The position numbers and the translations under genes are program-made. Below the pieces are notes generated by a model that saw nothing but the letters and a program-made list of their open reading frames with translations, was not told the DNA's origin and did no database searches. A DNA stretch of 64,000 nt from Fomitopsis serialis (lineage: Eukaryota; Basidiomycota; Agaricomycetes; Polyporales; Fomitopsidaceae), in NCBI RefSeq assembly GCF_022376445.1, contig NW_025955067.1, positions 1 through 64,000 of the forward strand, read 5' to 3'. Shown here one piece after another: positions 11,881-23,730 of the stretch. The stretch's first letter is position 1. Every line of letters starts with the position of its first letter.

Positions 11881-12672
11881 ATGCCCGCCGACATCCCACC
11901 GAACCCCTCGACCATTGTCTACACCACCCGTTTCTACCGCCTCATCGACCTCATTCGTGACGAGCGTGTGGTAGAGCCCCGTCTGAACCCCGATAGCGAC
12001 CTGGAGTGGCTCGCTTGGGCCCATGGCGCCCGATGGCTCATTGTACGTGCCTTCTTCCGCCTCGTCCTCCACGTCTCGCCAACCTTCCTCTGTTCCGCGC
12101 AGCGGATGCTCTTCGATTCTCGGTCTCGCGCGGTTGCCCACGGCGATGCGTCCCTTCCGCTCGTCCGCCGATACTCCGACGTGCAGGACCTGATCGAATA
12201 CCTCGACCAGGTGTTCCTGACTCTCCCGTCTCAGCACAGCTACGTCGGCGAACCCTATCCATTGATCGCCTGGGCTCCGAACCGTGTCACCGCTGAGCAG
12301 TCCGACGCCGAGCTCGGCCGCCCGCTCCTTCCGGTTCGGTACTTGGAGCGTCCCATGCAGTTGTCTTCCTTCCGCGCCTCCTCCGACAGCCTCGATGGTC
12401 TACTCACCCGGTTCCAAGGCCTTCTTGACGAATGCCGCGCCGCTAACCGTGACGCCCGTTCCGAGGCCATCCGTATCGCCCGGGGCCTGAGTTCGGTTGA
12501 GGTCGGCGTCCGCGACTTGCACGCTCGCTTGTCGGAAGGAGTGTACGTTCCGGACGGCTACTCCGGGATACCGCGTCGCCTGCGGTTCGCGCACCCTCGG
12601 GACGTCGAGGCGATGGAGGAGGGAGAGGTCGAGGATGAGGTGGCGGAGGAACCTGATGTCCATGTACAGTAG
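11881..12672 (+). CDS. Unassigned ORF of about 260 residues
   Basis: An ATG at 11881 (MPADIPPNPSTIVYTTRFYR) opens a frame running to TAG at 12670-12672. A possible in-frame intron at 12043-12102 (GTACGT to GCAG, 60 nt) would remove 20 residues and leave about 243. The product has a soluble, mixed alpha character, a Leu/Arg-rich helical middle and an acidic C-terminus (EAMEEGEVEDEVAEEPDV). I do not recognise a family. GC-rich third positions and the clean acidic end favour a real protein, perhaps of repeated or retroelement origin given the unusual TCCG-rich DNA on both sides. Confidence 0.45.
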   Translation: MPADIPPNPSTIVYTTRFYRLIDLIRDERVVEPRLNPDSDLEWLAWAHGARWLIVRAFFRLVLHVSPTFLCSAQRMLFDSRSRAVAHGDASLPLVRRYSDVQDLIEYLDQVFLTLPSQHSYVGEPYPLIAWAPNRVTAEQSDAELGRPLLPVRYLERPMQLSSFRASSDSLDGLLTRFQGLLDECRAANRDARSEAIRIARGLSSVEVGVRDLHARLSEGVYVPDGYSGIPRRLRFAHPRDVEAMEEGEVEDEVAEEPDVHVQ

Positions 12673-13600
12673 TTGTCTTCGTTCCGCGTATTTACTTGGT
12701 CGTCCTTCGCCGAGTCGTCCTTTCACTAATCGATGTTGCTTCGTTCCGCGTTGCCCGCCACCTGAGAGAGTGTTGTTCCGAGCTCGTACCGTTGCTCCCA
12801 TGTGGGCCTACCCCACACCGTTTTCGTCTCATAACCTAATGGTCTCTATCTTGCAAGGACAATTAGCTTATTGTATTCACTCCGGTTACTAACATCTCCG
12901 GTCTTCCGTTATTGTTCTCCGTATCCCTTCCTCCGTCTTATTGTCTTCCGTTCACAATTAGACTCGCTGTATATGAAGATCGAACTGTAGCACTGCTGTA
13001 CTTCAGTTCGAATATCTCATTTAACCAATCCGAATTCCTTCCCTCCGAACTCCTGTCTGAACTCCGGACTTCCGTCCGACCTCTGTCTAGCTTCTCTCTT
13101 CTCTCTCTCGCTCTCGTCTTCTCCTCCTCCTTCCTCCGACTCTATCTCCGGACTCCGTCATAGTCCACCTCCGTCCAAGTCCAAATAGAGGACCTCGTCG
13201 AGTTCTCCCAAGGGCGTTGTTAATAGCTTGGCCAAGTCCTCATTCCACTGCGCTCCGAAAGTCCGGACTTCGTAACTCTGACCTCGGACTTCGTCTCGAG
13301 CGCACGATCGTAACAGGTCTTTGAATTGTCTTAAATGCCTCTCAAACTAGCCCGACATCTTGAAGGCCTTTCACATGACTGATATCTCTTGTAATGCCGC
13401 CCAAGACAGATCCGTTTTTCCTGATGTGGTGATGCATCTGAAGGGAGCTCTGACAGTGATGAGAGTGAATCATAGCTTCTATGCAGGCCTCCTTGGTCTG
13501 TAATACATTGTAGAGCACACAGTGATTTTTTGGCAATTGTTTGGCAATTTTCTCTATTTTGTAGAGGTCCGATCCGTCATGCAGCCATAAAGCACCCCTA
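12673..13600. other. TCCG-rich, pyrimidine-biased gene-free stretch
   Basis: The plus strand is biased to C and T and shows many irregularly spaced TCCG/CTCCG motifs from about 12680 to 13320, resembling the DNA just upstream of the ORF at 11881. No ORF with domain content is seen. It could be the untranslated or terminal part of a repeat element that includes that ORF. Confidence 0.35.
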
Positions 13601-13611
13601 AAAGGTGGGTC

Positions 13612-14950
13612 CTATGCTGGTGCGGACATGACAGGGGTTGAAATTGTGCAGACATGAGGGCCCAAAATCCGGGATTTTCGGATCAGACCTATAAGCGCCT
13701 TGCCCAGGGTCCTCGCAGACGACTTGCGAGAGTCACGGAAATGTGGGTGGTCGTGTAGCGATGCATTGTTCACTTGCACAGCGACATGAACGGTGCGCTC
13801 GTGCCTGAACGCCCGCCGCTGATCTTCACCTGTGGGCATGCCACGACGAGGAATTTGTCTGCCCTACCGAGCATGCCAGGCTCTTCAGGCCGCGCCCAGA
13901 CGACACATGTCAGGAAGACGGACAGGCGGGGGAGCATGGTCACTCCTGGCGGGTTGGTGGGAGGCACGTAGAAATCGAGCAAGACATGACTGGGCTTGAT
14001 CAGCGGGCGTGCGACGCTGCGGGGAGCGTGAGGAGGGCTCGAGAGGACGTACATGGCATTCGACATGACCCAGCAGCGAGTACGCAGTTTAGGACTTCGT
14101 AGATGCGAGTCACGACCGGCGGCGGTGAGTGCATGAGATAAACGTAGATTAATATGGCACACTAGGCGGTACGTACACTTGAATCGTCAAGACAGACGAG
14201 ATGTGTCACTCGCGTCGGCGACTCGCCGCTGAACAGCGAATGCGGGGGGCTGGGAGAGCGTACGACGAGGGGGATCAGGCCGAGAGGGTTAGGAGCAGAG
14301 CAGAAACCAGAGTATACTTGCCGGTGGAAGGTTGTCCGAGCACTAATACCTGTTCCACTGGGAGTGGACGCGACTTGGACGCGGAATCGAGGGTCGACGA
14401 GCGTAGGTCTGGAATAGGCGCATCTGTGGGAGTGCAATACCGCGAAGTCGAGGACAGTGATTGCAGTTCACGGCGGCGCGCGTCGACGGGTGAACATGAA
14501 CTTGAGTGGCTCGGTGACGGTCTTCTCGGATTGCGCACGACGGCACATATTCTCGACGATGGTACAGATGCTGAGGGACGTAAACGGGTCTGTGGCGCTG
14601 TAACGCCCAGGCGAGTGTTCCTGCAGATAGCATGAATCGAATAGACCAAGCTTGGCAGGATGGTCGATGAGAGAGCCAAGATCGTCACGGCACGTTGAAT
14701 GACCGCTTAGTGCAAGGGTGACTTCGAGAGGCGCGATGCGTACGAATGGGGTGGTCTGAGCTCGGTCGTCGCGTCTGGGAGATGTATCTGAGGCTAGAGT
14801 AGCATGAGCACGTCCTCGTCCATCCACACAAAGCCCTCCCACGAGAATCCTCACGATTGGCCCAGACGGAAGCGACGAACGCGTCGAATGTTCTTTGCTC
14901 TGACCGTCCGTAGAAGAGACAGGATGAGACGCAGCAGTATCGCCATCGGG
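13612..14950 (-). CDS. Possible minus-strand gene, exons unresolved
   Basis: Protein-like stretches lie on the minus strand. One near 14470-14800 includes FTSLSICTIVENMCRRAQSE; one near 14285-14430 includes YSRPTLVDPRFRVQVAS; one near 13780-14060 includes KPSHVLLDFYVPPTNPPGV and GMLGRADKFLVVACPQ; a last one near 13640-13810 includes HVAVQVNNASLHDHPHF. They lie in different frames with plausible but unproven intron borders between them, and I could not build one consistent model. No family is recognised. The gene, if real, would be divergent from the Rho2-like gene. Treat the limits as approximate. Confidence 0.25.
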
Positions 14951-15649
14951 CATCGCAGACGAGCCGTGAAAGAAAGGATGAAGAGACGGAAGTATCGGCA
15001 CACGCATCTGGCATCCACGTCCGAGGAGAGGAGGAAGAGAAGCGCGTTCCTGGGAGGGAGCGCTGGGCGACCCGCGCCCCGGTTTGCTATCGCGGGTTGT
15101 CGCGCCGCGGATCCGGGAGGGATGGGGACGACGGGGTTGGCAGGCCGGGGTGGAAATGCGAGGCGCAGAGTCGTACGACGCGGTGCGAGCGACGATAGCA
15201 CAGCGGGAGCGCAGCACACAGACGGGCGAAGGCCACATGCGAGCGGCGCAGGGAAGATGGCCATTCCTGGCCCGTCCAAATCTCACAGCCCGCGACGTCA
15301 GCCCGTGAGAGACCCGCGGCGCGCAGTCTCGAAGCGGAAGGGCAGCGAGAACAGTGCTGGCGACGACGACGACGATGGCGGGGGCGGCGGCGACGAGGGC
15401 CAAGGCAGCGACGGCGGGGGCAAACGGCGGGTGGATGACGTCGGCGGGGGAAAGGACCAGAACTGGGAGGCGGGCGGCGGGCGGTGATTGGCTGCGAGGA
15501 GCGGTGCAGCTGACGTAAGCAGGGGAATGCACTGTGGCCGGTGCGCGCGGTCGTCGTCCTCTTCCGTCTCCTCCTCCCGTCTCCTCTTTAACCCTCCCTC
15601 CCCCTCGCGGTCCTCTCAGGCTCGCACAGAGTCCTCGACGACGCTCGCC

Positions 15650-17416
15650 ATGTCCTCCCAGAACCCCGTGCGTCCCCCGTCTCTCCCGCAGAATGCCCAC
15701 CGTTGATACCTGCTCCGCGATGATCCTCAGATCCGAAGAAAGCTCGTCATCGTTGGCGACGGTTCGTTCTTTCCTTCTGTTCTGCACCCTCCAATTTCCT
15801 GACCTCCGTGCGCTCTGTGCTTTCAACGGCACGCGTACAGGTGCTTGCGGCAAGACCTCATTACTCTGTTCCTTCGCCCTCGGCGAGTTCCCCAAGGAAT
15901 ATGTTCGTCTCCGTCGCGCGTCCTCCCCCTTCTCTCTAGCTGACCATCGTATTCGCATCCTTGCGCTGCCAGCAACCAAGTATACGCGCCCTCCGCAGCT
16001 CTTTCAGCCGCTCGCTAACCGCCTTCCCTGCCCGCAGCCATCTTCGAAAACTACGTCGCCGAGATCCGCCTAGACGGCAAGCCTGTCCAGCTCGCCCTCT
16101 GGGATACCGCGTACGTCCTCCTTCCCTCCTTTTCCCTCACCCTGCGACGGCGAACCCTTCGCACGACTGCCGGCTGATGTGACAATGTGAAGTGGCCAGG
16201 AAGAATACGAGGTGCGTTCCCTACTTCTCCCTCTCATCTCCCTTTCGCTCACCAACCCTTCTCTTCTCCCTTTCCTCTCGAATGTCCCCCTCGCACGTCC
16301 TCTGCTTGCCCTTTCGCGCTCCCCGTGCCATCTCGTTCACCACGCCCTCGCACACTCGCGCCTTCCCGTCCTCCTTGCCTCCCACACCACCCCCACGCCT
16401 CTCACGCATGGCGTCATCGTCCGTACGCCCATCCGCACGCACGCCCGGTCATTTTCCACCGTCCTTCCACTCGTCTGATCCGACGTACCCGGCCTCCGGT
16501 ACCGACGTTTACCTGGTTTGGGTCGACCTCCGCTCATGCACTGCTCTCGGACTCTTCAATATGCCGTCAATACCGCGTTGGTTTCACTACGCTTTCGTTT
16601 GTGCGCGCTCTGTACTGCGGTCAACGCGTTTTCTGCGCCTCCCGCGTTTCCAAATTGACATGAAATTCGTTCCGCTCTGGGCTGCTTTACTCGACTGGAC
16701 ACCCCGACCTCTCGTCTCATCTCACTCCGCGCACGTTTGCTCTTGTCGCCCGCTCGTGCTCGGCTCTGGTCATGCGTGGTGCGTACGGACGGCGGCGGAC
16801 AGCGCTTGCGGCCGATGTCGTACTCGAAATCGCACGTTATCCTCATCGCCTTCGCCATCGACACGCCGGACTCGCTCGAGAACGTGACGGTCAAGGTACG
16901 TCCCGCCTCGTTCATGCAGCCACATTTGCTGACGAGGAACGGACAGTGGATTGAAGAGGTGCGCTCGATTTGCGGGCCGACGATCCCCGTGCTGCTCGTC
17001 GGGTGCAAGTCGGATCTGCGCCCGCCACAAGGTGCGCCTCGCTGGCTGGAGTGGACCTGCGTGTCTGCGTGCTGACGATGGTGGCGGATAGGCGGGAACG
17101 CGCCGGCGGGGTCGTACGTGACGACGGCGGATGCGCAGCGCGTGGCGAACGCGATCGGGGCGCGGGCATATAAGGAGTGCTCGGCGCTGAAGATCGAGGT
17201 GCGTGTCGTCCCTTCTTCCTACCGCCCTTTCACCACCCTCCCTTCTCGCGCTGACGCCGCGAACAGGGCGTGGACGACGTGTTCGAGGCGGCGACGCGGG
17301 CATCGATGTTGATGCGGGAGGGCGTGCCTGCGCATGTGTCGTCGGGGCACGAGCGGCGGGGGAGCCGGGCGCGGAACGTTGAGGGGACGAAGAGCGGGTG
17401 TTGCGTGGTGTGCTAG
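15650..17416 (+). CDS. rho2: Rho-family small GTPase, Rho2-like
   Basis: Ten exons join without a break: 15650-15667, 15731-15761, 15841-15902, 15973-15979, 16038-16110, 16193-16211, 16803-16895, 16947-17031, 17092-17198 and 17267-17416, giving 214 residues. The P-loop is [11 protein letters not shown] (split by an intron), switch I is YQPTIFENYV, switch II is WDTAGQEEYERLRPMSY, the base-recognition motif LVGCKSDL has Lys where many Rho proteins have TKxD-type residues, and ECSA marks the G5 loop. The C-terminus CCVVC gives a CAAX box for prenylation plus a second Cys. The sequence QEEYERLRPMSY with KWIEEV fits Rho2 better than Rho1. Rho2 proteins act at the plasma membrane in cell-wall and polarity signalling. 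Oddities are a 7-nt exon coding the switch I edge and a 591-nt intron. Confidence 0.93.
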
Positions 17417-18588
17417 GCGAATGATCCACGGCGGGGACGGGTCGCAGGGCGAGGAGTAGTGTCACAGGATGCGGGGTGTCGGTGGAGGTACGTCTTGAGT
17501 GAGCTGGGTGAGCGAGTTGATTCTGAGTGGGTGGATAGGGCGTTGTGTGCCGTGTCGTCGTCTGCAGTTGCTCGCCCGCCCGTCGTTCTCGTCTTTCACC
17601 CTCATTGTCGCCTCGCGTCGCCCCTCGCTCGTTGCATCTCCCTCCGGGTCGGACGCCCACGTGCCCGCGTCCGCACGCTCACGTCTGGCCATCTGTCCAT
17701 CTATCTCTCGATCGTCTCTCGCCTTTCGCTCGCTCATGTTCTCGCGCCTGATACTCGAACGGACGGACCTGTGATCTCTGCCTGCTGCTTCGCTACATAC
17801 GTACGTACACACGCCTATGCACCCGCCCCTCCCCACTCCCAGCCCGTCTGCCCCATCCCACACAGACGGGTGACCCAAGCTCTCACATTACGGTACTGTC
17901 GCCCCCTTACGTCCATGCTCGCTGTTACGACCCCGCCCCGACCCGATTGTTTCCTTGATCTTTTTTGACTGATTTCTGATATAGCGTCGAGACTGACGGA
18001 GGTGTGCTATATATCTGATGTGCTCTTAGTGGGCGGTGTGAGTGGCGTTTGTGGTTGGCACTCTGAGTTTGACGCGTACGTGAGTGTGTGACCCGCCGCA
18101 GTACTTGTCGCCGTGTGTAAGCTGCTAGATGTATTAGGTGCAGCCTCAGGCAGGAGCGCCTCGGGCGGCGACCGTCAGGCATTGGACACGGTGTATGCGG
18201 CAGGTCTGCGAGTCGCGGTAGTCGCAGCGTGCACTGCACTGCTAGTACATAAGCAGGTGGCTGCTCGAACGGTCAGCTACGGATGGAGAGGAACGTGCGA
18301 CGGCGTTGTGCGGCTGGGTCGTCCGGCGGCGGATCCACATCTGCCAAAGTCGTCGGGCGGGGGGACGGGGGACGGGCGGGCTCAGCCACGGACGCGTTCA
18401 ATGAACACACGTGGTCGATCGCGGGGCGCGTCCGGCGGGAGAGCCGACGCCCGACTGACCAAGCCTGCGCGCCCATCTCGACCCTTATACAACACTCTGC
18501 TCGTCCCCTCGTCTCTTCCCCGCATACACTCACTCGCTGCGAGTCTGCGAGAACACCTACACCGCCAGAACACGAGCATCGCCGCACC
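17417..18588. other. Intergenic, Rho2 3' flank and GH15 promoter region
   Basis: No exon chain is visible on either strand. A T-rich patch near 17955-17985 may be part of the 3' end of the Rho2-like transcript. The last 150 bases before the GH15 start are CT-rich, as is common near fungal transcription starts. Confidence 0.35.
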
Positions 18589-21500
18589 ATGTCGACCCCG
18601 AACGACCCCAAGCCGGACCGCGGCTACATCCCCCTTGCAGACCACGGACTGTGAGTCCTTCGTCTGCGCTCGCTGCTCTGCGTTCTGACTGGGGCGTGCG
18701 CTGCGCTAGGATTGGTAACCTGCGTACGGCCGCTTTGGTGCGTCCCCCACACCTCCGCCGCTGCGTCTCTCCAGCTTATAGGCGAACGTCCTGTAGGTCA
18801 GCACGGATGGGTCCAGTAAGTCGTCACTTTACTCTCTCTTGGACGGGTTCGCGCTCCCGCCTCATCTCTCCCTTGCTGTACTGGTTTCTGTGCATACCAA
18901 GCCTCGCAGGACTCGGAGTTCTACCGGGGAAACGCTCTATTGCTCTCGGGCGCGTTCAGCGTTCACGGACACTGCGCATACTTCAGCACACAGCTTCTGA
19001 GATGTACAGTGCACTGAACAGGGCAGTCTGCGTATGCGCAAAACACAGGTCCGAGCAGAGTGGTACCTCCCTCCGCAGGAGCCCGAGTCTATTCCTACGC
19101 TGTTTCTCTGGCTCCGACTCCCAACAACCCCTCCGCTAGCTCAGTCGATCGCACGCAGCTACTTACATTGTCCTTCGCGTTCAACACACGCTCTATTGCC
19201 TAGAATACCGTGATATGCTAATGTGCGCATGCAGTTGAAAGCTATTGCGTCCCCAACTTCGACTCGCCGTCCATCTTTGCGCGCATCCTGGACGACAAGA
19301 AGGTCTGTCTGAGCGTACACATTTGAAGGCTCGCTAACGATCGGAGGAATCGCGCACTCAAGGGCGGGCATTTCTCGATCACTCCGACCATCCCGTTCAC
19401 GTCCAAGCAGAACTACATCCCCAACTCGAACGTGAGTTCCCTGCTTTTCTTTTCCCCTTGATCGTGTGTTGACATTCGCATCTATGAACAGGTACTACAA
19501 ACCAAGTAAGTTCTTACTTTCTGCTGAGCACTTCAGTTCCGTTGAGCAGAATAGGTTCCTGAACGACCAGGGCGTGGCGACGGTGACAGGTTCGGACGCG
19601 ATTCCCCGACGCGTCGTGCACGACTGCTGACGCTTGCCAGACTACCTGCCCCGCCAGGCCAAGTCGGCGACGACGAAGCCTCTCCTGACATGGCTCATCC
19701 GGCGCGTCGAGGTACGCTCCTCCCGCTCGCCTATGCGTCCATGCAGACACTGACTGCCCCGCGCGACGTCTGCCAGGTCATCCGCGGCACGATGCCCCTC
19801 CGCATGGAGTGCGCGCCCGCCTTCGACTACGCCCGCGCGCCGCACACCACCGAGATCGTCCCGGACCCGTCCATCCCCGCGATCTACAAGTCCTCCTCCC
19901 CCTCCTCCGCGCCCGCCCACGCGAAAGTGCGGTTCTCCTCGCCGGCAGCGAAGCTCACGCTCGACCTGCGCTTCGTCGCGGAGTCGCTGCTCGAGAACGT
20001 CGATGCGCCGCGCGTCGCGCTGCACGAGCTCGACTTGCGGGCGCAGGGGCACCGCGGCGCGGGCGCGCTGGCGGAGTTCGAGATGGGCGAGGGACAGGTC
20101 GTGACGTGGGTGCTGCGGATCCCGCCGGCGGAGGCGGAGGGCGGAGGCCCGAGGGGCGCGGAGCCGACGCCGGAGAAGGCGAGCGAGATGGGGGTGTCGT
20201 TCGAGCGTGAGTCCGTCTGTGTCGGGCGAGGTGGCCGGCGTGATGTGGCGCGGTGCTGATTGGTGGGTTTGGTGGGTGTAGAGCTCGTGATGGGCGCGTC
20301 GGACTTGAGGCCGCCGGAGGACCCGTTCTTGACGAAGGTGCTGCGCCTCTCCGTCGAGACTTTTCTCCCTTCTGACTCTTCTCGTCCCGCTAGCAACTCT
20401 TGCAGCGGCTCCTCGACGTAAGCCGTCCCTTTGCGCTGATCGCCAGACACCAACGGATTGACCGTGTTCTCTCTCGGCTCTGGACTCGACCAGGCGACGA
20501 ACCAGTACTGGAACGCGTGGATCCGGCAGTCGACGTACGAGGGCGCGTGGAAGGAGGCCGTGCACCGGAGCGCGCTCGCGCTCAAGCTGCTCATCTACGA
20601 GCCGACGGGTGCGTATTCGGTCGCTCGCGGACCGTCGGGGTGCTGACCGGTGGTGGGATGTTATTGCTGATTGATGGTGGTGTGTTGGTGCAGGCGCGGT
20701 GGTGGCAAGCCCGACGTTCAGCTTGCCGGAGTATATCGGGGGGACGCGGAACTGGTGAGGAAAAGAGGTGTGCAGGCGCTGATGTGGTCGTGATCTGAGC
20801 GTGGTTTTAGGGACTACCGGTGAGTTTCTTCGCTGGCAGTTTGTTCTGGGGGTGGATTGACGTTTGTGATGCTGCGTTGCAGGGCCTCGTGGATCCGCGA
20901 CTCTTCGTTCACGCTGTACGCGCTCATCCGGCTGGGTTCACGAATGAGGCGAACGGTAGGTATTCGCTCGTCGTGCGCTGCCGATGGGCGAGCTGACGGT
21001 GGGCGACTTCACTTATAGCCTATATGGAGTTCATCCTGGCGCGTCTGCGCACGAAGAACCCGGACGGGTCGTTGAGCATCATGTCAGTGGTCTCCTCCTT
21101 TATACGAGTCCCCGGAGCTGTGTTCGCTGACGTCGGTTGACGCGATCCGATCCCAGGTACACCATCCACGGTACGTGTCGGGCGACGTAGCGCAGCGATG
21201 TAACACTGACTCGAGGGGCTGGCTTTGGGGTAGGCGAGAAGAACTTCCCGGAAGAGGAGCTCACGCACCTCGACGGACACAAGGGCTCCAAGCCCGTGCG
21301 GTGAGCGCGTCTCGCTGCGTCTCGTGCCCTGAAAGCGACTCATGCGGACGTCGCTCGTAGCATAGGCAACGGCGCGATAGACCATGTGCAGTTGGTGCGT
21401 CGCTGGTCTGATTCTGCATGTGCGGTGGGGTTGAGGGTTGTTCCCGCTTGACAGGATATTTATGGCGAACTGTGAGTGGTTGGAGGTACGTCGTGTTCGG

Positions 21501-23288
21501 GTTTAGTGCTCGCGTAATCATGCTTACGAGTTCGGACAGTGGCTTTGCTGGATGTGTCGCGTGCGCTGACAACAGCCAGAATGGACTGTATCTACTTATC
21601 TCAGAAGGTCGGTTTGCTCGCATGTTAACTCGTTGGAGTGCTGACTTGGATTCTTTGTTAGTACGGCAAGCCGCTCGTGAGTGACTGCAAGGTTTCAGCG
21701 AGTGTGGATGCTGATACGTCGACCTTCGTCGCTGTAAGAGCTATGATACTTGGTAAGCATGTGTCTCAGAATATTGAGACGTGCGATGTTGACACTTCCT
21801 AGGGTCGCTGTGCGAGAGATGTACGTACCCATCGCAGATTCTCGAAACTGGCGCGAAACTGACGTGTGGCCTTGGTAGCGTCGACTGTACGTTCGACGTC
21901 GGCTGCGGACATCCAGCAGTGGGCTTACATCTAAGCTCTGTTCAGATGTTATCGCGAACTGCAAGCAGCCGGACTTGTGAGTGAGACGTCTGTCTCTGTC
22001 GCGCAGTCATTCACACGGATACACTGTAGGTCGATCTGGTAAGGGACTACGATAGTGAACGAATGATCATAGCTGAGGCGATGCGATGGTAGGGAGGTCC
22101 GGAACCGGCACCGACACTTCACAGTACGTTCCCGTGTCTGTTCGAGCGCTCGCGGCTAATACACTGTTTAGTACTCCAAGGTACGTTTCTTCGCCGTGTT
22201 GTTGCACTATGCAATAGCTAAGATGCTGCCGGAGATCATGATGTGGCAAGTTCTACACTCTCCACAAGTGCTGAGCAACCGCTGAATTCGCGATGCAGGG
22301 TAGCTATCGACAGAGGTGCGAGCCCTGTCTCCAGTACCACGCTACACCATCTTAACTCGATCGACAGGTCTGCGCCTCGCGGATAAGCGTTCTCTGCCCT
22401 GCCCGCGCCGCCTGCAGTGGCTCGCCGCGCGCGACGAGCTCTACGAGGAGATCATGACGAAGGCATGGAACCCGGAGGGGCGGTTCTTCGCGCAGAGCTA
22501 CGAGGACCTCGAGATCCTCGACTCGTCGTTGCTGATCATGCCGCTCGTCTTCTTCATGCCTCCGGTGTGTCCGATATAGCTGGCTTGGTTGCGACGGGAT
22601 TGCTGAAGAGTCATGACAGTCGGATCCGCGCTTCTTGAGCACACTGAAGCAGATCTTGCATACGCCGGAGAGGGGCGGTTTGACGTCGAACGTGGGTGAT
22701 CTTTGAGAAGTGTTGTGGCGAAGAGCTACCTGAACAAGCATTGGTGTATAGGGATTGGTCTACCGCTACGACGTCAAGAAGACTGATGATGGCGTCGGCG
22801 GAGACGAGGGAACGTTCTGTCTGTGTACGCTCTGGTGCGTGCGCATGATGTTACGATCATGATGTGTTATGACGAGAGTGGGCGGATACAGGTGTGTGGA
22901 AGCTCTGGCGCGTGCGGGCGAGTACGACAAGGCAATGTTGTCCAGGGCTGTGGGCATGTTTGAGGTTCGTCTCATCACTGTCTGCCATTGTCTTCGTATG
23001 ACTTGATTTGAATCACGTAGGACTTCTTGCAATACACGAACCACGTCGGTCTGTGCACAGAAGAGATCTCCGTGGCGGGCGAAGCGTGCGTTGCGAGCCA
23101 CATTCTAGATAGCAGTCTCTTCTTACTCACTGCTCACCTGTCTAGCCTCGGAATGCTGTTCAAGGCTTTACGTGCGTTGGCGTTTCGCACATGAGTTTCT
23201 GACTGACGGCGTCGGTTGTAGACACGTCACGCTCATCTCGGCGGCGTACAATCTCTCGCGCATGCTCCAGAAAGTGCGAGGCGGGTAG
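18589..23288 (+). CDS. Glycoside hydrolase family 15 protein (trehalase/glucoamylase-type)
   Basis: I could join 38 exons into about 701 residues. The N-terminus ([20 protein letters not shown]) leads into [20 protein letters not shown] and [13 protein letters not shown], the beta-sandwich part of GH15 proteins. The (alpha/alpha)6 part carries [36 protein letters not shown]-like WEVRN (likely general acid Glu), [39 protein letters not shown] and [20 protein letters not shown]15 enzymes release glucose by inversion from alpha-glucosides or trehalose. No signal peptide is seen, so a cytosolic enzyme is likely. Exons of 8, 9, 9, 9 and 11 nt occur, and one GC-AG intron (donor at 22246). Two one-base losses break the frame, at the G-run 20934-20936 (RLG|FTNEAN) and at 23151-23153 (LG|NAVQGFT). 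With both restored the total length is an exact multiple of three. Substrate is not predictable from sequence alone. Confidence 0.9.
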
Positions 23289-23730
23289 GGTGTTGTCCAC
23301 GATCATGGCATGCATATATAGGGGCGTAGAATGACAATGAAGCAATGTGGCCGTACGCGTGTACTTTAGCGGTTGGTGAGATGAAGGTATGAAATTGTGC
23401 CAATTGAGCTTTAGTAGTGCGGGGTAGCCAACATTCGGGAGACTTCCTCGTGGATGATCGCGACCCGCTATGTCGACGCTTGTTGGCGACGTCAGGAAAG
23501 CAAGGCGTACGATGACCGCGCACGACGGTATACTTCCTCAGTATGCTGTACTGTGTTTGCGAACAGCTGCATCATAGCATGCCATAGCGCACAGTCGTGC
23601 ATGACAGGCAGTAGACGCTTAGTTAGCGCTCAGGCGACGAGTGCAGAGGCGCGCGCTTGTTCATGTTCTCCGTCCGCGCAAGGTTGGCGCAAGGTCGCAT
23701 CCCACCACCGCAGTGACCGTACCGAGTGCG

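Noticed and set aside
14300..14345. Walker A-like GQPSTGK on the minus strand
   Set aside because: The residue after Lys is Tyr, no second nucleotide-binding motif follows, and the Lys codon overlaps a likely splice donor.
14468..15979. 503-codon minus-strand ORF
   Set aside because: Its first two thirds are antisense to the Rho2-like promoter and first exons and are low-complexity Arg/Pro/Ser. Only its last part, near 14.5-14.8 kb, looks protein-like and is covered by the uncertain minus-strand feature.
16770..17660. 296-codon minus-strand ORF
   Set aside because: Antisense to Rho2-like exons 7-10 with Pro/Arg/Thr-rich composition.
19642..20565. 307-codon minus-strand ORF
   Set aside because: Exact antisense of the large GC-rich GH15 exon; Arg-rich composition typical of a shadow frame.
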